DNA of 5,907 nucleotides from an uncultured Colwellia sp. (GTDB taxonomy: Bacteria; Pseudomonadota; Gammaproteobacteria; Enterobacterales; Alteromonadaceae): the NCBI GenBank assembly GCA_913020705.1, contig CAJWBY010000225.1, forward strand, positions 1 to 5,907, given 5' to 3'. The notes beneath the pieces were generated by a model, which saw only the letters and a program-made list of their open reading frames with translations, was not told the origin of the DNA and searched no databases. Positions 1 to 5,470 of this stretch are shown piece by piece; the stretch's first letter is position 1; every line of letters starts with the position of its first letter. Both the position numbers and the translations under genes were made by a program.

Positions 1-3000
1 AAAGAAAAACGACGACCGCTGTCTTCTATCAAGAGTAATTGATTAGAAAAACGACCGCGTTTATGAACATATTCTTCTGTTAAATTTATGCCTTCAATGA
101 ACAAGGTCATATTCTCAGTAATGTCGTAACTGCCACTGGCATCAAGTTGTGCATAATCTTCTACAATCGTCACACCATCGCCATTTGATTGAGTTAATGA
201 TTGAACAAAAGTATCTCGCCAGTTATAAGCGATTCTAGCCTGTAATGGACCCTTTTCGTAAAAGACAACAAGGTTATATGAGTCACTTAAACCTGTTATA
301 GCAAATACTTGAGTAATATCAGCAGGATCAAGTCCAGCATCACTATCAACTAAAGTAGCATTAGCCATAAAGCCAAAGCCAGTTTGACTGAATGTATGTT
401 GTAAGGCGATTTCCCAACCGTTAACAATTGCTGACTCACTATTGCTAGGCAATGTATTGGTAAATATTGCTGTTTCGTCAGCTGGATCAGGATTATCAAC
501 ATCATCACCCGTTGACGGATCCGTTAACAAACTACCATTTTCAGTTGTGAAAGATATGTTTTCAGTTGAATTGATAATAAAGTTGGAGACATCTTTTCTA
601 AAATATCCCGCTGATAAATAACTTGCATTTGCATAATACCATTCAAGAGAAAAATCTATATTCTCAGAAGTAAAAGGTTCTAATGTAGGATTCCCAGAAC
701 TTGATGTTAAATTGCCACCTTGTCGAGTAGTGCCTATAACCGTAACAGGAGACATGCTGTCTAACGTTGGACGAGTAATGGTTCTAGAAATAGCAAAGCG
801 AGCAACAACATCATCATTCACGTCCAACTTAAGACTCAAGTTGGGTAATATTGCTTCATAACCGGCGCTTTTTCTAATAAATTCTGGCGTATCGTAACTC
901 GGTAATATTTCAGTTTTATCAAGAATAATCAATTTATTAACAGGTTCATCTGTGCCGTCTACATCAACTGTCGTTGATTCATACCTAAAACCCGCGGTTG
1001 CAAATAATGGCATGCCGGCGAGATCTAATTCAAAATCAAACTCTGTATAAATTGAAGTGGTCTCTTCTTTAATTTCAAAAGACTGATTACGCTTTTCAGC
1101 ATCAAAACTAATCGAGTTACCATTTGCCGCAGAGTATTGTTCTAAATATGCGAAATTAGCTTCATCATCATGTGCTAACCAGGAAGTAGGCATGCGTCCA
1201 CTTCCACTTACATCACCCAAAAAATCACTGCCTGCATCAAATATATGTTGAGGAAATAATGCCATATTAGGAGCGTCAGGATAACCACAAAACTCACAGT
1301 GAATACCCGTACCTAGGTTATCCCATCGATCGATGTTTTTGGTTTCTGATGAATACATAACACCAAACTTGATAGTAGCTAAGACACTATCAGCATCATC
1401 TGTCCAAGTATTGTTCCATCGAGCCTGATCAATATTGTTTTCAACAGCCCAGCCGCGTCTTAACATAACATGAGCTCGACTATTTTCTGAGTCTAGATGG
1501 TCAGAGACTCCAGTAGGTGCAATACTTGAATCATAAGCGATACCATCTAGTTCTTGTTGTCCGCTATATATATTTGAGTTGGCACTAGAAAATTCACTCG
1601 CGTAAGGCAAGGTGTTGTTATCAATTTCAAAGCGTACGCGGTTAGCATAACCAATTAGAGATAATTGATCTGCACGGCCATTATTTGCTGCACGTGAGGC
1701 ACTAGAATGACTAAAGTCAAATTTCATATTGAAATTTTCTTTAACTTCCCAATCCAAATTTAACCCGACTGAACTCGACTCAGTTAAACGGTCAAATTTT
1801 TTCGCATGCATATCCGTTGCTAAACCAACTTCTTGGTATAAATCGATTACGGTACCGTTAGCATCAACTGTCGCGCCATTATCATCACCATAACCTTCTA
1901 TATTGGGAGCCGTAAACCAATGCCCATACGATGTTGTGTCAGTTTCAACATCAAAATCTGAATATAATACATCAGTGGTCACAATGAGGTTATCAACTGG
2001 AGCATATTGTAATACTAAGTTTGCATTGAGACGTTTTCTTTTTTCGATGGTAACTTTATGATCATAGTTGCGTGGAGAGAAAATATTTCCAGTATACGCA
2101 TTACCACTTTCTGTTTGAGGATTAGGAACACCTACATTTTCAAGCCAACCATCTACTTGAGCTTGATTTAAACGTGTATCTCGTTGTTGTTTCGAAATAG
2201 CGAATAAAACACCAAAAGTATCATCATTAAAGGTATTACTGATCAAACCTGAAATTTCAGGCGTTGTTTCTTCACTATTTCCGTCGTAAATAGCTTTAAC
2301 ACTACCTGCAACTTTAAAACCATTAAGCGCGAAAGGACGTGCTGTACTCACATTAACGACTGCGCCAATACCACCAGATTGCATGGTTGCAGTAGACGTT
2401 TTGTGAACATCTAAATTTTTCACTAACTCAGAAGCTACAGTATCAAAGCTAAAAGCACGGCTTTTATTTTCTGATGCCATTTGACGACCATTTACTAGCA
2501 CAATGTTAAATTGAGGACCAAAACCACGCACTGTAATTAACTGCCCTTCTCCACCAGTTCGGTCAATTGACACCCCTGTAATACGTTGCAGTGATTCAGC
2601 TACATTGGTATCAGGAAATTTACCTATGGCTTCAGCAGAAATAGAGTCAGTCACTCCTTCTGCGGCTCGTTTTTGATTCATTGCACGGTTTAACGCACTT
2701 CGTATTCCAGTAACTTCTATTATTTCTATTTCTGCGATAGGTTTTGGGGCAACAGCTTTAGATGGAACAACTAATTTCGAAGCTCTTTCTTTATTGTATT
2801 GTGCCAGTTCGCTTTGGGTCTTAAAATTAGGATCAATGAGAATTGATAACTGTCCGCTCTCGCTAATATCTGTTTTCAGCCCTGTATCTTTGAGTAATAG
2901 ATTAAGTGCATCCATCAGAGAATAATAGCCTGATAATTTATTTGTCTGTTTATCAGCAATTTTATTAAAAGGAAAAAGTAAGGTGATGTCAGCCTGTTCA

Positions 3001-3242
3001 GCAAACTTAATGAGTGATAAGTCGGCTCTTTGTCTTGGAATATTAAAAGTGATTTTTTCTAATTCATCTTTAGCGTGTACCCAAGTAGGTAAACTAAAAA
3101 GCATTATAATACAGAATAAATATACCTGAATTTTTCTGTATTCAACATATAAGTATTTTTGCCATTCGCTAAAAAATGATGACGGATCTATTTTTTTCCT
3201 CCATGAAAAGCTTAACATTATATTTGAGAGAAAAACCATCAT
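1..3242 (-). CDS. TonB-dependent outer-membrane receptor with STN signalling domain, probable oligosaccharide transporter (C-terminus cut by window edge)
   Basis: The frame is open from the in-frame ATG at 3242-3240 to base 1, about 1080 codons. In order it shows a signal peptide with a hydrophobic core (about 3130-3072, likely cleaved after V-H-A); an STN/secretin-like domain (about 3071-2835); a linker with a TonB-box-like stretch EIEIIEVTG (2732-2706); a plug with KFPDTNVAESLQRITGVSI, a GGEGQLITVRGF element, VLVNGR and GGIGAVVNVSTARPF (about 2660-2325); then a beta-barrel. The plug wording matches the Caulobacter/Xanthomonas carbohydrate receptor group (TIGR01782-like). The last visible residues, GRRFS, resemble the final barrel strand, so only about ten residues should be missing. 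Such receptors import ligands across the outer membrane using TonB-ExbBD energy. The STN domain, divergent from a sigma/anti-sigma pair, implies that it also signals. The glycan ligand is inferred. The start is uncertain: ATGs at 3242, 3239 and 3218 lack a Shine-Dalgarno, whereas GGAGG at 3202-3198 points to an in-frame ATA at 3191-3189, giving a 40-residue signal peptide. Confidence 0.93.
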   Translation of the reverse strand, partial: MMVFLSNIMLSFSWRKKIDPSSFFSEWQKYLYVEYRKIQVYLFCIIMLFSLPTWVHAKDELEKITFNIPRQRADLSLIKFAEQADITLLFPFNKIADKQTNKLSGYYSLMDALNLLLKDTGLKTDISESGQLSILIDPNFKTQSELAQYNKERASKLVVPSKAVAPKPIAEIEIIEVTGIRSALNRAMNQKRAAEGVTDSISAEAIGKFPDTNVAESLQRITGVSIDRTGGEGQLITVRGFGPQFNIVLVNGRQMASENKSRAFSFDTVASELVKNLDVHKTSTATMQSGGIGAVVNVSTARPFALNGFKVAGSVKAIYDGNSEETTPEISGLISNTFNDDTFGVLFAISKQQRDTRLNQAQVDGWLENVGVPNPQTESGNAYTGNIFSPRNYDHKVTIEKRKRLNANLVLQYAPVDNLIVTTDVLYSDFDVETDTTSYGHWFTAPNIEGYGDDNGATVDANGTVIDLYQEVGLATDMHAKKFDRLTESSSVGLNLDWEVKENFNMKFDFSHSSASRAANNGRADQLSLIGYANRVRFEIDNNTLPYASEFSSANSNIYSGQQELDGIAYDSSIAPTGVSDHLDSENSRAHVMLRRGWAVENNIDQARWNNTWTDDADSVLATIKFGVMYSSETKNIDRWDNLGTGIHCEFCGYPDAPNMALFPQHIFDAGSDFLGDVSGSGRMPTSWLAHDDEANFAYLEQYSAANGNSISFDAEKRNQSFEIKEETTSIYTEFDFELDLAGMPLFATAGFRYESTTVDVDGTDEPVNKLIILDKTEILPSYDTPEFIRKSAGYEAILPNLSLKLDVNDDVVARFAISRTITRPTLDSMSPVTVIGTTRQGGNLTSSSGNPTLEPFTSENIDFSLEWYYANASYLSAGYFRKDVSNFIINSTENISFTTENGSLLTDPSTGDDVDNPDPADETAIFTNTLPSNSESAIVNGWEIALQHTFSQTGFGFMANATLVDSDAGLDPADITQVFAITGLSDSYNLVVFYEKGPLQARIAYNWRDTFVQSLTQSNGDGVTIVEDYAQLDASGSYDITENMTLFIEGINLTEEYVHKRGRFSNQLLLIEDSGRRFS
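3198..3202 (-). promoter_or_regulatory. Shine-Dalgarno GGAGG for the receptor, pointing to a non-canonical ATA start
   Basis: On the minus strand GGAGG (3202-3198) is followed by six A residues and then ATA (3191-3189), which is in frame with the receptor. It is the only strong ribosome-binding sequence in the receptor's 5' region. No ATG, GTG or TTG occurs in frame between it and the ATG at 3104-3102. Starting at 3104 would leave a signal peptide of only 11 residues with no basic n-region, so that ATG is an unlikely start. Either translation starts at ATA, or the match is chance inside a longer ORF. Confidence 0.5.
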
Positions 3243-3476
3243 TACTGTTATGGGAGCCTAATACTTATTTAAAAAAACGAAAAACGAATAAAAACAATAA
3301 TGCCATTAAAAACAACCTAATAAATCCAAAAGAGACCAAGTGGTTTCTAAATGAGTTTAAAGTTACTGCCTATATCTTATTTTTCAAAACTGATCGACTC
3401 TATGCAACTCTAGAGAAAATTACAACCACTGAATCCTATTAAATCATGACACCCACTTTAAAATGCTAGATAATTA

Positions 3477-3506
3477 ATTATACTCGTGTTCAATATTAGC
3501 TAACAA
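3477..3506 (-). promoter_or_regulatory. Putative sigma70 promoter towards the receptor
   Basis: On the minus strand TTGTTA (3506-3501) is separated by 18 bases from a perfect TATAAT (3482-3477). Four of six bases match the -35 consensus. Transcription would start near 3470 and leave a leader of about 230-280 bases, which is long but possible. It could give basal receptor expression, with an unidentified ECF-dependent promoter closer to the gene. In AT-rich DNA such matches arise by chance, so confidence is limited. Confidence 0.35.
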
Positions 3507-3529
3507 TAAGCGCTAAAACTCCTAATATT
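3492..3529. repeat. Inverted repeat AATATTAG / CTAATATT, possible operator
   Basis: Two perfect 8-base arms (3492-3499 and 3522-3529) flank a 22-base spacer. The predicted minus-strand -35 box (3506-3501) lies in the spacer, next to the left arm. A smaller nested pair, TTAGC (3496-3500) and GCTAA (3512-3516), lies within it. This could be a repressor or activator site for the receptor promoter, but the AT-rich arms make a chance origin plausible. Confidence 0.3.
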
Positions 3530-3577
3530 AAAATAATTATAATAAAGTTTTACTTTTTATAGCGGATTTTTTTAAGT

Positions 3578-3625
3578 AAATCGTCTTAGTTAATACGAGG
3601 GTAATTAAATCGCTTGAATAACGAG
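3578..3625 (+). repeat. Imperfect direct repeat AAATCG...ACGAG upstream of the sigma factor
   Basis: AAATCG (3578-3583) is followed after 11 bases by ACGAG (3595-3599). The pair recurs as AAATCG (3607-3612), eight bases, and ACGAG (3621-3625). The half-site AAATCG also forms both arms of a hairpin upstream of the MFS gene (5384-5402). The copies lie 50-100 bases upstream of the sigma-factor start, a usual place for regulator sites. A role as a binding site is inference. Confidence 0.3.
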
Positions 3626-3642
3626 TTCCAAAAAAATAATTT
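3614..3642 (+). promoter_or_regulatory. Weak candidate promoter for the sigma/anti-sigma operon
   Basis: TTGAAT (3614-3619) is separated by 17 bases from TAATTT (3637-3642), which would place the transcript start near 3650, about 26 bases before the ATG. The -35 is fair and the -10 poor. It overlaps the second copy of the AAATCG/ACGAG repeat. It is offered only because of its spacing and position. Confidence 0.25.
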
Positions 3643-3675
3643 ACCCAAATTAAACAAATAAATAGAAGTAACCTA

Positions 3676-4245
3676 ATGTCGAACGATACTTTATTTTATA
3701 AAATATATTTAGCATCGAGAAAAAGTATTTCTCGTGTGGTATCTCGAATTGTTCCACCGGACGAAATTGAAGATATCGTTCAAGAAACCTATGTACGGAT
3801 CTGCCAAATAGAAAACAAAGAAAACATTACTTCACCAAAATCTTTTATGTATAGAACAGCGAGAAACTTAGCACTCGATTATCAAAAACAAGCAGGTGTT
3901 AAACTTATTGACCGCGTCGAAGACATGCAAGCATTAGAGTACTTATTAGCAAATGATTCTGATGAGATGTATGAAAATACATTAACCAACAATGAGTTTT
4001 CGCACTTTTGCGAAGCTGTTAGACAATTACCAACGCAATGCAGAAAAATTTTTGTTTTAAAAAAAGTGTATGGATATTCGCAGCGTGAGATCGCTGCTCA
4101 ATTAAGCCTTAGTGAAAGTACCGTGGAAAAACATATATCAACTGGCATGAAGCGTTGTACGCTATTCATGCGAAATATTAATAAATTAGAGAATAAATCA
4201 CCTTCTAGCATTTTTCAAAATATTGCAGGAGGCAAGTATGAGTAA
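3676..4245 (+). CDS. FecI-type ECF RNA polymerase sigma factor
   Basis: This 189-residue protein has the two-domain layout of ECF sigma factors. Region 2 spans roughly residues 10-72, with IEDIVQETYVRI (31-42) for core-polymerase contact and FMYRTARNLALDYQ (57-70) for -10 recognition. After an acidic linker, region 4 (about 108-162) carries LPTQCRKIFVLKKVYGYSQ and the helix-turn-helix REIAAQLSLSESTVEKHI, which binds the -35 element. A tail of about 28 residues follows. Length and wording fit the FecI-like groups that are controlled by FecR partners. The ATG at 3676 has only a weak GAAG-type ribosome-binding site 7 bases upstream, so expression is probably modest. It overlaps the FecR gene by 8 bases and is divergent from the STN-containing receptor, its most likely target. 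The inducing ligand is not known. Confidence 0.93.
   Translation: MSNDTLFYKIYLASRKSISRVVSRIVPPDEIEDIVQETYVRICQIENKENITSPKSFMYRTARNLALDYQKQAGVKLIDRVEDMQALEYLLANDSDEMYENTLTNNEFSHFCEAVRQLPTQCRKIFVLKKVYGYSQREIAAQLSLSESTVEKHISTGMKRCTLFMRNINKLENKSPSSIFQNIAGGKYE
4227..4232 (+). promoter_or_regulatory. Shine-Dalgarno AGGAGG that fixes the FecR start
   Basis: A perfect AGGAGG lies inside the 3' end of the sigma-factor gene, 5 bases before the ATG at 4238. It favours that ATG over the in-frame TTG at 4223, which lies upstream of this site. The overlap ATGAGTAA joins the FecR start to the sigma-factor stop and suggests translational coupling. Confidence 0.85.
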
Positions 4246-5323
4246 TATTCATCAGATTAATCAAAAAACTAATCAGCAACAGTCAGATGACCAAATAGAA
4301 GAAACACGTCTAAATGATGCTAGTGATTGGATTGCAAAATTAGATCGTGATTTAACTAAATCAGAAAAAAAACAACTTGCTCATTGGTTGTCCATCGATG
4401 TATCAAATATTGAAGTTTTATTTGAAGTTGCTCAAATGTGGGACAAAATGGACGATTTAAGTCGCTTATCAGATATTTTCCCTCAAACGGATGTTAAACA
4501 AAAACAAACACGAAATACCATTGCTGCCATTGCGGCTTCATTTGTTGTCGCCTTAACGCTAATGCTTTATCAAAGTGGTAGTTACCTATCTCCTTTTGGT
4601 CATAGCACATCCTCTATCGTTGCAATGCAAGCGAGCTATCAAACAAATATTGGAGAAAGTAATACGATTAATTTACCCGACAACAGTAAAGTAGTGTTGA
4701 ATACTAATAGTTTTGTACAGGTTAAATATACACAAAACTCTCGGATAATTGAGCTTTTACGTGGTGAAATTCATATTGATGTAGCACATGATACTTCTCG
4801 TCCATTAAGTGTTATTGCTGGTGGTAAAGTTATTCAAGCAGTAGGAACTGCATTTAATGTCGAAATGAGAAGCGAACGAGTAGAGCTAATTGTAACCGAC
4901 GGTAAGGTCTTAGTGGCTCAAAAAGATACAACTGTTGAGGATGATATAGAACAGATGGCAAAAAGACTTCCACAAAATTCAATGTCAATTTCGAAAGGTG
5001 AAAAAGTTGATTTAGATATTTCAGGGAATAACCAAGAAAAAGTGCAAAAAGCTGACCCTATAGAAATAGCTGCGAACTTAAGCTGGCGACAGGGAAACAT
5101 AATATTTAGAGGTGAATCTCTTGCTGAAGCTATGCTAGAGATCAGCCGGTATACGGATATACAGTTTGAGTTGGCTGATGATGATGAACTTCAAAAAGTG
5201 CAAGTTGCTGGCTTATTTAAAACTGGAGATGTTACAGGCTTACTTGATGTACTTACTCGAAATTTCAATATTAGTTATCAAAAAGTAGGTTCTCATAAAA
5301 TTATTTTGAAATATGCTGGATAA
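4238..5323 (+). CDS. FecR-family inner-membrane anti-sigma/sensor protein
   Basis: The 361-residue product has the full FecR layout. The cytoplasmic N-terminal domain (DUF4880-like, about residues 25-72) contains ASDWIAKL, KKQLAHWLS and AQMWDKM with the family's conserved tryptophans, and it binds the sigma factor. A single membrane helix (about 93-111, IAAIAASFVVALTLMLY) follows. The periplasmic FecR domain (about 134-235) shows GESNTINLPDNSKVVLNTNS, LLRGEIHIDV and AVGTAFNVE. The C-terminal DUF4974/STN-like domain (about 281-361) starts at LSWRQGNIIFRGESL. FecR proteins hold their cognate sigma factor inactive, or prime it, until the receptor's N-terminal domain signals through the periplasm. 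Here the gene overlaps the sigma gene by 8 bases and sits opposite an STN-containing receptor, so the three are probably one signalling set. The start is the ATG at 4238 with AGGAGG 5 bases upstream; the TTG at 4223 is a worse choice. Confidence 0.94.
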   Translation: MSNIHQINQKTNQQQSDDQIEETRLNDASDWIAKLDRDLTKSEKKQLAHWLSIDVSNIEVLFEVAQMWDKMDDLSRLSDIFPQTDVKQKQTRNTIAAIAASFVVALTLMLYQSGSYLSPFGHSTSSIVAMQASYQTNIGESNTINLPDNSKVVLNTNSFVQVKYTQNSRIIELLRGEIHIDVAHDTSRPLSVIAGGKVIQAVGTAFNVEMRSERVELIVTDGKVLVAQKDTTVEDDIEQMAKRLPQNSMSISKGEKVDLDISGNNQEKVQKADPIEIAANLSWRQGNIIFRGESLAEAMLEISRYTDIQFELADDDELQKVQVAGLFKTGDVTGLLDVLTRNFNISYQKVGSHKIILKYAG

Positions 5324-5343
5324 TATTTTCAATACCAAAAATC

Positions 5344-5371
5344 AAAGGTTTGGTTTTCTTCCAAGCCTTTT
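5344..5371 (+). terminator. Hairpin after FecR, possible weak terminator
   Basis: AAAGGTTTGG (5344-5353) pairs with CCAAGCCTTT (5361-5370) over ten base pairs, including one G-U, around a 7-base loop. It begins 20 bases after the FecR stop. Few T residues follow it on the plus strand, so termination in that direction would be inefficient. It might instead protect the mRNA 3' end. Confidence 0.45.
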
Positions 5372-5382
5372 AAAAACTCCCT

Positions 5383-5403
5383 TAAATCGTATTTTTCGAT
5401 TTA
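5383..5403 (+). repeat. Inverted repeat TAAATCG / CGATTTA
   Basis: Seven-base perfect arms surround the loop TATTTTT, and the element directly abuts the terminator stem that follows. The arms contain the AAATCG half-site that also occurs twice upstream of the sigma-factor gene, so it may be an operator for the transporter rather than an RNA structure. Confidence 0.35.
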
Positions 5404-5429
5404 CCATTATGCAAAATAATGGATTTTTT
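5404..5429 (+). terminator. Rho-independent terminator of the sigma/FecR operon
   Basis: CCATTAT (5404-5410) and ATAATGG (5416-5422) form a seven-pair stem with loop GCAAA. One A and six T residues (5424-5429) follow, then another T run. The stem is AT-rich, so termination may be partial, allowing some read-through into the transporter gene. Confidence 0.65.
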
Positions 5430-5457
5430 ATTTATGTAACCTTATTAAAACAATAAC

Positions 5458-5463
5458 AAAAGG
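5458..5463 (+). promoter_or_regulatory. Ribosome-binding site AAAAGG of the MFS gene
   Basis: AAAAGG lies 7 bases before the ATG at 5471 and supports that start. It is a moderate match to the anti-Shine-Dalgarno. Confidence 0.6.
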
Positions 5464-5470
5464 CAAAAAC

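Larger units (their letters stand above)
3243..3675. other. Divergent intergenic control region between receptor and sigma factor
   Basis: This 433-bp, very AT-rich stretch separates the divergently transcribed receptor and sigma-factor genes and should contain promoters for both. Visible elements are a sigma70-like promoter on the minus strand (3506-3477) inside an inverted repeat, an imperfect direct repeat (3578-3625), a weak promoter on the plus strand (3614-3642), and a T-rich receptor leader with repeated TTCGTTTTT-like units (about 3267-3300 on the minus strand). I see no convincing tRNA, riboswitch or protein-coding gene. An 88-codon plus-strand frame from 3176 to 3442 is not supported (see rejected items). 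No clear ECF promoter resembling the E. coli fecA promoter could be assigned by eye. Confidence 0.7.
5324..5470 (+). other. Spacer between FecR and MFS genes with three hairpins
   Basis: This 147-bp non-coding spacer holds three consecutive stem-loops (5344-5370, 5383-5403, 5404-5422) and the MFS ribosome-binding site. I see no good -35/-10 pair for the transporter downstream of the terminator. Its expression may therefore depend on read-through, an alternative sigma factor, or a promoter overlapping the hairpins. Confidence 0.6.

Noticed and set aside
3169..3204. Minus-strand 11-residue mini-ORF (MEEKNRSVIIF) overlapping the receptor start
   Set aside because: Its ATG has no Shine-Dalgarno upstream and the GGAGG lies inside it. 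It is worth noting only because loss of one A in the A-run would fuse it to the receptor frame.
3243..3300. T-rich receptor leader as a terminator or riboswitch
   Set aside because: No stable GC-containing stem precedes the T runs on the minus strand, and no known riboswitch core was recognised.
3176..3442. Plus-strand 88-codon open frame starting MMTDLFFSS
   Set aside because: It has no ribosome-binding site, its 5' end is antisense to the receptor signal-peptide region, its composition is that expected of AT-rich non-coding DNA (Lys/Asn/Leu-rich), and it occupies the divergent promoter region.
4918..5100. Minus-strand 60-codon open frame inside the FecR gene
   Set aside because: It lies wholly antisense to a well-supported FecR domain and shows no recognisable motif.
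4223..5323. TTG at 4223 as the FecR start
   Set aside because: The perfect AGGAGG (4227-4232) lies downstream of this TTG and is ideally spaced for the ATG at 4238.
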